This document shows, piece by piece, positions 1 to 8,000 of a stretch of 23,562 nucleotides of DNA. The notes below the pieces were generated by a model. That model did no database searches. It saw nothing but the letters and a program-made list of their open reading frames with translations, and was not told the DNA's origin. The stretch lies in the NCBI RefSeq assembly GCF_036388275.1, contig NZ_DASVSF010000085.1:1-23562 (forward strand), given 5' to 3'. Made by a program: the position numbers and the translations under genes. The stretch's first letter is position 1; the number at the start of each line of letters is the position of its first letter. The stretch comes from Longimicrobium sp. Lineage in GTDB: Bacteria > Gemmatimonadota > Gemmatimonadetes > Longimicrobiales > Longimicrobiaceae.

Positions 1-81
1 TTCCGCGCCTGGGCACGCAAGCTCGACGTGCACCCGCGCGCGACGCGGCCGGTGAAGTGGGAGCGCAAACCGCCGAAGTAA
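1..81 (+). CDS. 3' end of an unidentified protein (partial)
   Basis: The first 27 codons of the window read open to a TAA stop and encode a basic, proline-containing C-terminus ending KWERKPPK. No domain can be recognised in 26 residues and the gene begins outside the window. It is called because the frame is open from the edge and ends immediately before a non-coding repeat region. It could also be a chance open frame. Confidence 0.45.
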   Translation, partial: FRAWARKLDVHPRATRPVKWERKPPK

Positions 82-978
82 AGAACGGAGGCGGATGGGC
101 CGGCTGTGGCGCATGCCGCCGGCGCCCCCCATCCCCAGCCCATCCCCCGCAAACTGCGCGGGGGAAGGGAGCCAGCCTGGCGCGTCGCCCAACCGGTTGG
201 GAGTCTCACAAAGGCCTGTCATCCTGAGTCTTTCACCGTCCTGCGGCCGACCCTGAGGGATGAAAAAGCGGCTCGCGGGCGCCGTCCAGGAATTTGGACG
301 AACTGGACTTTTTCTATTCAGGCCCAGGCGCACCGAACTGGCCCGCAGCACACTCGTCGCGGGCCGGAGGATCTAGCCTGGGGCACGAACGAACTGAGGC
401 GCGGCAGCGGTCACGGAAGCCGAGACCTCGGCTGCCGTGGGGCCCTCACCCGGCCGCGCTGACACGCGCGCCACCCTCTCCCACAAACAGCGTGGGAGAG
501 GGGGTACACTTCGGGTCTTGGTGCCACGGCAGCGCAGGAGCGGAAGGCCCGGTCCGCTGGGGCGACTGAAGTCGCGGCAACGACGGCCCAAAGTCCGCCT
601 TCGCGGACTGCACGCGTGGTCGAGTGCGCGAGGCTAGACATAGCGCGGTCGAATTCTCCCTTTCCCCCGCTTGCGGGGGAGAGGGCCGGGGAGAGAGGGC
701 TGCCCGGGGCATGCACCGGCCTCTCCGAAGCGCACCGTTTCCTCGCCCGGCGTCGAGTGCACCGGGCCAGCCGAAGCGCGATTCAGGTCTCCCCCTCCCC
801 TGCGCAGCGGGGGACGGGGGCCGGGGGGAGGGGGCTCCCGACGCATGCGCCGCGGCCAGTCCAACCCCGACCGAAGTTCTCCCCTCTCCCGGCGCAGTTT
901 GCCGGGGGAGGGGCCGGGGGAGGGGCCTCCCGCGGCGAAGCCGCCCCCCTATTCATTCCAATCGAAAATCGCGAGTCG
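82..978. repeat. Gene-free region with about five related C-rich/G-rich hairpin repeats
   Basis: I see no convincing gene here; the open frames have no recognisable protein character. What it holds is a family of imperfect inverted repeats: a CCCTCTCCC-like arm, a short loop often containing AAACTGC, GCGCAG or similar, then a GGGAGAGGG or GGGGGAGGGG arm, often followed by GGCCGGGGGAGGGG. Copies lie near 144-164, 474-502, 664-679, 790-834 and 889-925. The copy at 474-484/492-502 has a perfect 11-bp stem. Between the first two copies, near 218-230 and 256-275, are CATCCTGAG and CTGAGGGATGA motifs. The family resembles REP/BIME-type intergenic palindromes. Any function in transcription termination or mRNA stability is inference. 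Confidence 0.7.
809..834 (+). other. Potential G-quadruplex within hairpin repeat
   Basis: Four runs of at least five G separated by 1-2 bases (GGGGG-AC-GGGGG-CC-GGGGGG-A-GGGGG) satisfy the intramolecular G-quadruplex pattern on the plus strand. It lies about 145 bp upstream of the phosphatase start codon. A similar motif with four G-runs of 4-5 lies at 904-925, and a weaker one near 675-699. Confidence 0.6.
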
Positions 979-1767
979 ATGCAGGATTTTTCCAGGGAAG
1001 CAGACCTCGAACTGGCTATCCGCGCCATCCGCGCCGCGGGCGAGGCGGTGATGCGCGCCTTTCGCGTGGAGCAGGAGGTGACCTTCAAGTCGCCCGAGCA
1101 GCCCGTCACCGAGGCCGACCTTGCCGCCGACCGCGCGCTTCACCGCGTTCTGCTGGGCGAGCGCCCGGGCTATGGCTGGCTCTCGGAAGAGACGGCGGAC
1201 TCGCCGGAGCGGCTGAAGCGCGAGCGGGTGTGGGTGGTGGACCCCATCGACGGAACCAACTCGTTCGTGGCGGGCCGCCCCGAGTTCGCCCTGTGCGTGG
1301 GCCTGGCCGAAGGGGATCGCGCCGTGCTGGGCGTAGTGCACAACCCCGTGACGGGGGAGGTGTTTCACGCGGTCGAGGGAGGCGGCGCCTTCCGCGACGG
1401 CAAGCCGATCCGCGTCTCGGAGCGGGGGATGGGCGAGGGTCCGCGCATCGTGGCGTCGCGGTGGGAGATGAAGCGCGGCGAGTTCGACGCGTTCGCGGAC
1501 TGGCGGGTGGAGCCGCTGGGCAGCACGGCGTACAAGATGTGCCGCGTGGCCGAGGGCGGCGCCGAGGCGTTCGTCTCGCGCGGCCCCAAGTCGGAGTGGG
1601 ACGTCTGCGCGGCGGTGGTGATCGTGCGCGAAGCCGGCGGCACCGTCACGCGCATCGACGGCCAGGAGCCGCGCTTCAACCAGCCCGAGCCCCACTGGAA
1701 AGGGATCGCCGCCTCCAACGGCCGCGTGCATGGAGACCTGGTCCGCATCGCATCCCAGCCGCTCTGA
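979..1767 (+). CDS. Inositol-monophosphatase-family phosphatase
   Basis: A 262-residue magnesium-dependent, lithium-sensitive-type phosphomonoesterase. The IMPase/FBPase metal motifs are all present: SEET with Glu70-Glu71, the DPIDGTNSF box at 88-96 (Asp88, Asp91) and the C-terminal WDVCAA motif with Asp208. Length matches the family (about 260 aa). Substrate cannot be fixed from motifs: inositol-1-phosphate, histidinol phosphate or 3'-phosphoadenosine-5'-phosphate (CysQ-like) are all possible. The start was placed at ATG 979 because the amphipathic first helix of the fold begins there. The frame stays open further upstream, but only through the repeat region, where the translation is low-complexity. 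No strong ribosome-binding site is visible. It is convergent with the next gene, with a 15-bp gap. Confidence 0.9.
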   Translation: MQDFSREADLELAIRAIRAAGEAVMRAFRVEQEVTFKSPEQPVTEADLAADRALHRVLLGERPGYGWLSEETADSPERLKRERVWVVDPIDGTNSFVAGRPEFALCVGLAEGDRAVLGVVHNPVTGEVFHAVEGGGAFRDGKPIRVSERGMGEGPRIVASRWEMKRGEFDAFADWRVEPLGSTAYKMCRVAEGGAEAFVSRGPKSEWDVCAAVVIVREAGGTVTRIDGQEPRFNQPEPHWKGIAASNGRVHGDLVRIASQPL

Positions 1768-1782
1768 ACGAACCGTTCGGCG

Positions 1783-2373
1783 TCAGGTGGTGGACGGCAG
1801 GTCATCCAGCGAGCCGGCCAGCCAGAGCTTGGGGCCGGCGAGGGCGTTGGGCAGAAAGCTGGTTCCGGGGCCGATGTCGCGACGGAACGAGTCGCTGTCG
1901 TAGCGCTTGACATCTACCGGGCGGTCCAGGACCAGTGCCGCATCCAGAAGGGCTTTCCCGAGTTCACGATCGGGGAGCGCATTGCCGTAGATCAGCAGGT
2001 CGATGTCGCTATCCGGGCGCTCGTCGCGCCGCGCGAACGATCCGACGATGAACGCCGCCTCCACCCCTGGTACCGAGGCGAGCGCGTCCCGCAACACCAG
2101 CGCCGGCGCGTACGCCTGCACGAGCGAGGTCAGCGCAATCCATTGCGGGTGCTGCTGATTCCGGGAAATGATAGTGTGCCGCCCCTCCGCTTCCCGGCGC
2201 AGGAATCCGAGCTCCACCAGCCGATCCACCTCGATCTGCAGCGATCGCTTTCCCACGATCCCCACGTGTCGGGCCAATGCTCGCGCGTGCAGGCGCGAGT
2301 CGGGGTGCACCACGAAATGCACCACGATCCGCGCGCGCGCTTCGGAGCCCAGCAATCCCGAAAGCTTATCCAT
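1783..2373 (-). CDS. Winged-helix/MNT-type nucleotidyltransferase domain protein
   Basis: A 196-residue two-domain protein. Residues 1-70 look like a winged helix of the ArsR/MarR-like kind (MDKLSGLLGSEARARIVVHF..., then a helix-wing ending RHTIISRN). Residues 100-196 carry the minimal nucleotidyltransferase signature GSFARRDERPDSDIDLLI, with Gly111-Ser112 and the metal Asp pair Asp123/Asp125. HTH-MNT fusions are known and some MNT proteins are antitoxins of HEPN toxins, but no HEPN partner (RX4-6H) is seen beside it. The start at ATG 2373 is preferred over an upstream ATG because GAGG sits five bases before it. An AT-rich TATATTAT stretch (about 2392-2399), unusual in this GC-rich window, may be its -10 element. 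Whether it is a regulator, an antitoxin or an antibiotic-type nucleotidyltransferase is open. Confidence 0.8.
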   Translation of the reverse strand: MDKLSGLLGSEARARIVVHFVVHPDSRLHARALARHVGIVGKRSLQIEVDRLVELGFLRREAEGRHTIISRNQQHPQWIALTSLVQAYAPALVLRDALASVPGVEAAFIVGSFARRDERPDSDIDLLIYGNALPDRELGKALLDAALVLDRPVDVKRYDSDSFRRDIGPGTSFLPNALAGPKLWLAGSLDDLPSTT

Positions 2374-2462
2374 ACGCACCTCATCTGCCCCATAATATAG
2401 GGCAATCAAGGGTTGCGTACCAGTGCCGCCTCGCGAAACCGCCGCACTCGGCGATTCGTAGG

Positions 2463-2759
2463 ATGGTCAGGAAGTCGCTTACAAAGTCGGACGCCTGCGC
2501 AAAGACGATGCTCGAGATCGTGGGAGAAGGGGTGGTGTGGTTGGTGTCCGAAGTGGTGGGATTGGTGGTCGGGGACATCCTCACGAGCATCCCATGGCGA
2601 GTGTGGGTTTCGGCGGGGCTCGTTGCCCTTGGAGTCATGGCGATGGGCAAGGCGTGCGCGGGCACCGAGCCTTCGCACGCCACGCTGCTCTTCCTCGCGG
2701 GCATCGGCCTGGTGGTGAGCCCCGTGGCGCTGTTCCTGTGGCCCAGCCCGCCACGCTGA
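2463..2759 (+). CDS. Small hypothetical membrane protein
   Basis: A 98-residue ORF divergent from the HTH-MNT gene. It shows a hydrophobic stretch around residues 20-40 (VVWLVSEVVGLVVGDIL), a second at about 46-65 (VWVSAGLVALGVMAMG) and a third at about 75-93 (LLFLAGIGLVVSPVALFLW), so it may be a two- or three-helix inner-membrane protein. No family is recognised and the ribosome-binding site is poor; an internal ATG at 2508 is an alternative start. The hydrophobic pattern favours a real gene, but codon bias in GC-rich DNA can create such patterns. Confidence 0.5.
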   Translation: MVRKSLTKSDACAKTMLEIVGEGVVWLVSEVVGLVVGDILTSIPWRVWVSAGLVALGVMAMGKACAGTEPSHATLLFLAGIGLVVSPVALFLWPSPPR

Positions 2760-3031
2760 TGCTGGAGATTCTCGAGGCCATCGAAACCGCGTTCGACCTC
2801 GTCGATCTTCTGCTTTCGCCGGCCAAGCTGGCCCATCGGGTCAACCGCATGCGGGCCTGGTGGAGGAATCGGCAAGAGCCGCGGCCCGCGCCCGATCGTC
2901 GGGCGCGGGCCGCTGACGTTCAGTTGATTTCGCCGCTGTCCCGGCTCTCGTCCGCCAGGCGCGCGAGGCCGTCGCCGGTGAGGCGGAAGACCGTCCACTC
3001 GTCCATCGGGCGTGCGCCGAGCGAGTGGTAG
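2759..3031 (+). CDS. Possible small ORF coupled to the preceding membrane protein
   Basis: Its ATG overlaps the stop of the upstream ORF in a TGATG arrangement, which suggests translational coupling. The first 40 residues (MLEILEAIETAFDLVDLLLS..., then a basic Arg/Trp-rich segment) look like a plausible amphipathic helix. The rest runs through a strong inverted repeat and then antisense to the GNAT gene for over 100 bases, so the C-terminal half is doubtful. It may be spurious. Confidence 0.25.
   Translation: MLEILEAIETAFDLVDLLLSPAKLAHRVNRMRAWWRNRQEPRPAPDRRARAADVQLISPLSRLSSARRARPSPVRRKTVHSSIGRAPSEW
2881..2913. terminator. Perfect 15-bp GC hairpin downstream of the GNAT gene
   Basis: The arms at 2881-2895 and 2899-2913 are fully complementary around a three-base loop. 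The hairpin begins seven bases beyond the stop codon of the minus-strand acetyltransferase gene, where a transcription terminator is expected. There is no T-tract on either side, so it may be a Rho-assisted or mRNA-stabilising hairpin instead of a textbook intrinsic terminator. Confidence 0.5.
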
Positions 3032-3429
3032 AAGCGGATCGCCGCCTCGTTCCAATCCAGCACCCACCACTCCAGCCGGCCGCACTCGCGCTCGCGCGCC
3101 AGCCGGGCCAGGTGCGCCAGCAACGCCCGCCCGATCCCCCGCCCGCGCGCCTCGGGGCGCACGTACAGGTCTTCCAGGTACAGCCCCGGCTGCGCGAGAA
3201 AGGTGGAGTAGTTGTGGAAGAAGAGTGCGAAGCCCACCGGCTCGCCACCGTCCTCCGCGATCACCACCTCCGCGCCGGGCCACGGGCCGAACAGGGTGCG
3301 CCGCAGCCGCTCCTCCGTCGCCACCACCTCGTGCAGCAGCCGCTCGTAGTCCGCCAGCTCGCGGATGAAGCGCAGGATCAGCGGAACGTCGGCCTCGTCC
3401 GCCGGGCGGATGCGGACGGCGGCCGGCAT
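2920..3429 (-). CDS. GNAT-family N-acetyltransferase
   Basis: A 169-residue acetyl-CoA-dependent acetyltransferase. The N-terminal IRPADEADVPLILRFIRELADYE pattern and the acetyl-CoA loop RPEARGRGIGRALL (residues 91-104) are typical GNAT features. The segment FHNYSTFLAQPGLYLEDLYV and the WWVLDWNEAAIRFYHSLGA block resemble the diamine (spermidine/spermine) N-acetyltransferase-like branch, so a small amine substrate is likely but not proven. Its ATG overlaps the stop of the upstream aldehyde dehydrogenase (TGATG), so the two are translated together. The pairing would fit polyamine or amino-aldehyde metabolism, which is inference. Confidence 0.9.
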   Translation of the reverse strand: MPAAVRIRPADEADVPLILRFIRELADYERLLHEVVATEERLRRTLFGPWPGAEVVIAEDGGEPVGFALFFHNYSTFLAQPGLYLEDLYVRPEARGRGIGRALLAHLARLARERECGRLEWWVLDWNEAAIRFYHSLGARPMDEWTVFRLTGDGLARLADESRDSGEIN

Positions 3430-4892
3430 CAGCGGCGCTCCATCCAGCGCGACACCAGGTTGGCGATGCGCCTCATCCGCGGGCCGTACGGCGGATAATA
3501 GAGTGGGCCGAGCCCCACGCGGCCCATCGACAGCACGGCGCGCTCGTGCGAAAAGGCGTGGAAGCCCGCGAACCCGTGGTAGCTGCCCTGGCCGCTCTCG
3601 CCCACGCCGCCGAAGGGAAGGTCGGGGTTGGCCAGGTGGCAGAGCACGTGATTGACGATGGTTCCGCCCGCCGTGGTGCCGCGCAGCACGCGTTCGGTGG
3701 CGCGCCGGTCGCGGCTGAACACGTACAGCGCCAGCGGCTTGCCCTCCGCGCCGACGCTGGCCAGCGCCTCGTCCAGCGACGCGTACTCCACGATGGGGAG
3801 CACGGGTCCGAAGATCTCGCCCCGCATCACCGGGGCGTCCCACTGCACGCCGGAAAGGAGCGTCGGGGCGACGTATCGCTCCGACTCGTCACGCTGCCCG
3901 CCCGCCTCGATCTGTGCCCCACCCGCCACCGTCTGGTCCAGCACGTCCACGATGCGCTCGAACGCCGGGCGGTCGATCACCCGCGCGAAGCACTCGCTAG
4001 CCCGCCGCGCCTCGTCCGTCGCGCCGTAGAAGCGCGCGATGGCGGCTCGCGCGGCGGCGATGAAGGGCTGCGCGTCGTCCCGGTGAACGAGCACGTAGTC
4101 GGGCGCGACGCACGTCTGCCCCGCGTTGACGAACTTCCCCCAGACGATGCGCTCGGCGGCGACGGGCAGATCCGCCGAGCGATCGACGATGGCCGGTGAC
4201 TTTCCGCCCAGCTCCAGGGTCACCGTCGCAAGGTGCTCCGCCGCGGCGCGCATCACCTTGCGCCCGACTGCGGTGGATCCCGTAAAGAAGAAGTGGTCGA
4301 AGGGCAGCGAGATCAGCGCGTCCGCGGTTTCGATCCCGCCCATCACCATCGCCACTTCGTCCTCGGGAAAGGCGTCCGCGATGATGCGCGCCATGGCGGC
4401 CGCGGTGTGAGGCACCTTCTCCGATGGGCGCAGGATACAGACGTTGCCGGCGGCGACCGCGGCCACGAGCGGGCTGAACAGCAGCTGGAAGGGGTAGTTC
4501 CACGGCGCCAGGATCAGCACCTGGACGCGCGGCTCATGGCGCACGCGGCTGCGGCCGCCGGCCAGCAGGGCGGGAGTGGGCACGCGGCGCGGCTTCATCC
4601 ACCGCTTCAGGTGGCGGGTGGCGTGGGCGATCTCGGCCAGCACCAGCTGCACCTCGGTGATCTCGAACTCCGCGGCGTTCTTGCGGAAGTCGGCCCGGAC
4701 GGCGTCGTACAGCGCCTGGCGGTGGCGGATGATGGACGCGCGCAGTCCGCGCAGCTTCGCGATCCGCTCGCGCGCCGTCCCCTGCGCCACGCGCCAGCGG
4801 CTTTCGCGCTGCACCTGGAACAGCCGCCGCGCCCGGGCGATCTGCGCCTGGTCGTCGGCGGCTTCGGTCTGCGGATTGAGGAGTTGCGGCAC
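3429..4892 (-). CDS. Aldehyde dehydrogenase (ALDH3-like)
   Basis: A 487-residue NAD(P)-dependent aldehyde dehydrogenase. Key motifs are PWNYP (Asn132), the cofactor motif FTGSTAVG at 203-210, the general base Glu227 in LELGGKSP, and the catalytic Cys261 in GQTCVAPDYVL. The short length, the coenzyme-binding features and a C-terminal extension resemble the ALDH3/fatty- or coniferyl-aldehyde dehydrogenase branch; the exact substrate is unknown. It begins with a GTG preceded by GAAGG and ends overlapping the acetyltransferase start. It lies 112 bp downstream of the lasso ABC exporter on the same strand, so read-through transcription is possible, but the gap and an intervening repeat suggest a separate unit. 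Confidence 0.93.
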   Translation of the reverse strand: MPQLLNPQTEAADDQAQIARARRLFQVQRESRWRVAQGTARERIAKLRGLRASIIRHRQALYDAVRADFRKNAAEFEITEVQLVLAEIAHATRHLKRWMKPRRVPTPALLAGGRSRVRHEPRVQVLILAPWNYPFQLLFSPLVAAVAAGNVCILRPSEKVPHTAAAMARIIADAFPEDEVAMVMGGIETADALISLPFDHFFFTGSTAVGRKVMRAAAEHLATVTLELGGKSPAIVDRSADLPVAAERIVWGKFVNAGQTCVAPDYVLVHRDDAQPFIAAARAAIARFYGATDEARRASECFARVIDRPAFERIVDVLDQTVAGGAQIEAGGQRDESERYVAPTLLSGVQWDAPVMRGEIFGPVLPIVEYASLDEALASVGAEGKPLALYVFSRDRRATERVLRGTTAGGTIVNHVLCHLANPDLPFGGVGESGQGSYHGFAGFHAFSHERAVLSMGRVGLGPLYYPPYGPRMRRIANLVSRWMERR

Positions 4893-4916
4893 GCCGAGCC
4901 TTCAGAAGGGATGGCC

Positions 4917-4943
4917 TCACGCAGAGGCGCCGAGACGCAGAGA
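4917..4943. repeat. Copy of a dispersed intergenic repeat (GCGTCTC...GCGTGA type)
   Basis: The reverse complement reads CTCTCTGCGTCTCGGCGCCTCTGCGTG. It resembles CTCCGCGTCTCCGCGTGA at 19179-19196. Both copies are in minus-strand intergenic gaps. Two related copies in non-coding positions suggest a dispersed repeat family. Confidence 0.45.
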
Positions 4944-5004
4944 GCGCCTGGCATCAGCTTCCCGTCGCCGCCCGGGCGCCGTGCGACAACATAGCGGTGG
5001 AAAG

Positions 5005-6819
5005 TCAGGAGGCCAGCGGATCGGCGGGATCGAGTTCGCCGCTCTGGCTGGCCCACAGCCGCCGGAACCGGCCCTCGGGGCGCGCCATCAGCGTGGCGAA
5101 CGAGCCGGATTCCACCAGCCGTCCGGCCTCCATCACGTGGATCACGTCGGCGTCGCGCACGCTGGGCAGTCGATGGGTGATCATCAGGATGGTCATCCGC
5201 CCGTGCAGCCCGCGGATGGCCTCGCGGATACGGCGCTCGTTCTCGGCGTCCAGCGCGCTGGTCGCCTCGTCCAGGATCAGCAGGGCGGGGCGGCGGAGGA
5301 GCGCGCGGGCGAGCGCCAGCCGCTGCCGCTCGCCGCCGGACAGCCGCACGCCCCGGTCGCCGACCGCCGTGTGGAGCCCGTCCGGCAGCGCGGCGACGAA
5401 CCCGTCCGCCACGGACAATCGCAGCGCCTCGCGAACTTCGTCGTCGCTGGCCTCGGGGCGGGCCCAGCGCAGGTTGGCGAGCACCGTGTCGTTGAACAGC
5501 ACCGTGTCCTGCGCCACGTAGCCGATCCCTTCGCGCCACGCGCGCAGCCACGATTCGTCCAGCAGCCTGCCGTCCACCAGAATGCGCCCGGCGCGCGGCC
5601 GTACCAGCCCCATCACCAGGTCGGCCAGGGTGGTCTTCCCCGAGCCGGAGGGGCCCACCACGGCCGTCGTCCGGCGCGCCTCGATCTGCAGCTCCACGTT
5701 CGACAACGCATCGCCCCGTGCCGCCTCGTAGCCGAACGACACGTCCTCGATGCGGATGGAGTGGGCCACCTCCACCCGCTCGTGCGCCGGCTCCAGGTCT
5801 TCGCGCTCCGCCTCCAGCGCCTCGGCCATCGCCGTCAGCCGCTCCCACGCGGGCAGCTCGCGCGACATCATCTGGTGAAGCCCCTGCAGGTACGACAGCC
5901 GGGGGACCAGCCTGGAAAAGAGGAACACCAGCAGCAGCACGGTGGCGCCGGACACCCGCAGCACCGAAAGCGCCAGGTACGTCACCACGGCCAGCAGCAC
6001 CACCGCGCCCACGCTGAACGCGGCGCTGCTGTCGGCAAAGGCGCGCCACGCCTGCTCGCGCGCGTCGGCGGCGCGGCGCGCGGTGCCGGCGAACAGGGCG
6101 GCGTTGCGGTCTTCGGCCCCGTAGCTCTTCACCACCTTCAGCGCGCCCAGGTGCTCGCCGGCCGCCGCCGTCAGGTCTGCCGAGGCGGTGGAGAGCGCTT
6201 CGCCCGCGGCGCGGACGGTCCGGCGGAACCGGGACAGCAGCAGCAGGAGCACCGCCCCACAGGCGAAGGCGACGGCGGTGATGGGGGCAGAGACGCGCAG
6301 GGCGAAGCCCAGGTACGCCAGGGCCATCAGCACGTGCGCCAGGAGCGTGGCCGCGTGCCCCGCCCCCGCACCCACCCGGTCGGCCTCGCCGGTGAGCGCG
6401 GTCAGCAGGTCGGTGCCGCGCAGGCGGGCCAGGGGCAGCCAGCGCGCCCCCGCGACCGCGTCGAACAGCCGCGTGCGCAGGCGCAGGGCGCTCTGCAGCT
6501 CCATCCTGTGCGCCACCAGGCTGTCCGCCCGGCGGGCGAGCGCCTGCACGAGCGTGACGCCCACGAACAGCAGCAGCACCGGGCCCAGCTCCGCCGATAC
6601 GCCGACGGCGCCGAGCAGGCGATCCACCGCCCGGGCCAGGGCCCCGGCGGGGCCGCCGTCCACCGCCACGCCCGCCAGGGCCAGCAGCCGCGCCAGGATC
6701 AGCACGGATGCCGCTTCGCCCGCCGCGACCACCAGCGCCAGCACCACGGCGGTGGCGGCCGGGCCGGGCATGTCGCGCGCGAGGTGGCGGCAGAAGCGCA
6801 CCGTGGCGCTTCCGCTCAC
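5005..6819 (-). CDS. ABC exporter of the lasso-peptide operon (LasD/PadeD-like)
   Basis: A 604-residue half-transporter with membrane and ATPase domains fused. Hydrophobic segments occupy roughly residues 22-46, 72-93, 158-198 and 268-304. The nucleotide-binding domain has Walker A GPSGSGKTT (389-397), the Q-loop YVAQD, signature LSGGERQR (493-500), Walker B LLILDEATSALD (513-524) and switch His549. No N-terminal C39 peptidase domain is present, as expected for lasso exporters. The GTG start at 6819 overlaps the stop of the nucleotidyltransferase gene (GTGA). It is the last gene of the lasso operon and probably exports the mature peptide and gives self-protection; that role rests on context. 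Confidence 0.9.
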   Translation of the reverse strand: MSGSATVRFCRHLARDMPGPAATAVVLALVVAAGEAASVLILARLLALAGVAVDGGPAGALARAVDRLLGAVGVSAELGPVLLLFVGVTLVQALARRADSLVAHRMELQSALRLRTRLFDAVAGARWLPLARLRGTDLLTALTGEADRVGAGAGHAATLLAHVLMALAYLGFALRVSAPITAVAFACGAVLLLLLSRFRRTVRAAGEALSTASADLTAAAGEHLGALKVVKSYGAEDRNAALFAGTARRAADAREQAWRAFADSSAAFSVGAVVLLAVVTYLALSVLRVSGATVLLLVFLFSRLVPRLSYLQGLHQMMSRELPAWERLTAMAEALEAEREDLEPAHERVEVAHSIRIEDVSFGYEAARGDALSNVELQIEARRTTAVVGPSGSGKTTLADLVMGLVRPRAGRILVDGRLLDESWLRAWREGIGYVAQDTVLFNDTVLANLRWARPEASDDEVREALRLSVADGFVAALPDGLHTAVGDRGVRLSGGERQRLALARALLRRPALLILDEATSALDAENERRIREAIRGLHGRMTILMITHRLPSVRDADVIHVMEAGRLVESGSFATLMARPEGRFRRLWASQSGELDPADPLAS

Positions 6820-8000
6820 CGCCCCCTCCCCGGCGCATAGCGCAGCGCCAGCCGCAGGGGCCGCAGTGCGCGATAGGCCGGCGCCAGCGGAGTGGGCAGG
6901 CGCAGCCACGACCAGTCCTCGGGCGTGGGGGTGAACAGCCAGCGCGCCGCATACCGCGCCCGGTCCGCACGTCCATCGCAGAGGCGATAGTTGAAGCGCA
7001 GGTTGGCGGCGGTGCTTTCCTCCGCCTCGGCGGGCGCGAACCACAGCGACCGCGCCTCGTCCGCCAGGGAAGGGACCTCAGGGTCCGCAGCGGCGGCTTC
7101 GGTGAGCGGTGGCGGAAGGGGAAGGCCCAGCGTGGTCCCGGCCAGGTGAAGGGCCAGCAACACCGTCCTTCGTCCGCCGGCCTCGCCCGCCCGGTGGACG
7201 AGGGCCCGCAGGTCCAGCCCCGTGCGCACCGCCAGCGCCGAGGCGGAGGCCAGCCACTCCAGCCGCGCCCAGCGGTGCTTGGCCCCGTGGGCGCACAGGG
7301 CCAGGAACAGGTCGTCGTCCGCGAGCGTCGGCACCGTCCCCCCGCCGATGGGCACGGGCCGAGCGCGGGCCATCAGCTCCGTCGTGGGCAGGCGGATGCA
7401 GAAGCGCGCGGACGACACCCGCGAGTGAAGCTCCACCAGCGTCCCCGTGTGGGGATGGTGAAAGGGCACGTCCCCGTCCACCGACAGGAACAGCCGCTCC
7501 TGCGCGGGCGAAAACGAGTACGCGGCGGCGTAGCCACGCTCCGCCAGCGCGCGCGAGGCCCGCGGCACGTCGCCGGGCGCCACCAGCAGGTCCAGGTCCG
7601 AGTAGGTGCGCAGCGCCACCTCGCCGTAGGCGCGAACCGCCAGCGCCGGGCCCTTGTACGCCAGCGCCGCCACCCCCGCGCGCTCCAGCGCCGAAACCAG
7701 CCGCCGCAGCTCGCCCGACAACCGGAGCGCCTCCCCCGCGTTGGCCGCATAGGCCGCGCGCAGGGTGGCGCGTACCGTCTCCGGCACCTCGGCCCGCCCG
7801 GCGAGCAGGCGGTGGAGCAGCGGCGTCAGCCGGTTCTTTTCAGCCAGCGCCAGCGCGGCGTCCCAGTCCACCCCGCGGACGACGACGTTCGCCACCCCGT
7901 CCGCGGCGGAGGCGTCCACCGCGGCGCGAGCAGCGAGCAGCACCAGGGCGGCCTCGGGCGCGGCGTCCACCCGGCCGGGCGGGGGCTGGGTCGCCGTCAC
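6816..8000 (-). CDS. NTP_transf_5-type nucleotidyltransferase (lasso N protein)
   Basis: A 394-residue member of the uncharacterised nucleotidyltransferase family (PF14907-like). Recognisable features are LAYKGPALAVRAYGEVALR (113-131), followed by SDLDLLV at 134-140 with the metal-binding Asp pair Asp135/Asp137, and a later VELHSRV segment. Proteins of this family accompany lasso-peptide kinases in known operons (for example padeN in the paeninodin cluster), where their reaction is unproven. The GTG start at 8000 overlaps the stop of the methyltransferase gene as GTGA, and its own stop overlaps the exporter start, so it is firmly inside the operon. Possible roles are nucleotidylation of the (phospho)peptide or a regulatory one; neither is shown by the sequence. 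Confidence 0.85.
   Translation of the reverse strand: MTATQPPPGRVDAAPEAALVLLAARAAVDASAADGVANVVVRGVDWDAALALAEKNRLTPLLHRLLAGRAEVPETVRATLRAAYAANAGEALRLSGELRRLVSALERAGVAALAYKGPALAVRAYGEVALRTYSDLDLLVAPGDVPRASRALAERGYAAAYSFSPAQERLFLSVDGDVPFHHPHTGTLVELHSRVSSARFCIRLPTTELMARARPVPIGGGTVPTLADDDLFLALCAHGAKHRWARLEWLASASALAVRTGLDLRALVHRAGEAGGRRTVLLALHLAGTTLGLPLPPPLTEAAAADPEVPSLADEARSLWFAPAEAEESTAANLRFNYRLCDGRADRARYAARWLFTPTPEDWSWLRLPTPLAPAYRALRPLRLALRYAPGRGR

Noticed and set aside
616..978. N-terminal extension of the phosphatase to an ATG at 616
   Set aside because: The extra 121 residues would be encoded by the hairpin repeats and are low-complexity. The family fold begins at 979.
4576..6840. Long plus-strand open frame of 754 codons antisense to the dehydrogenase and ABC exporter
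   Set aside because: The translation is rich in Arg, Gln and His with no domain, as expected opposite a GC-rich gene. The minus strand carries clear family motifs.
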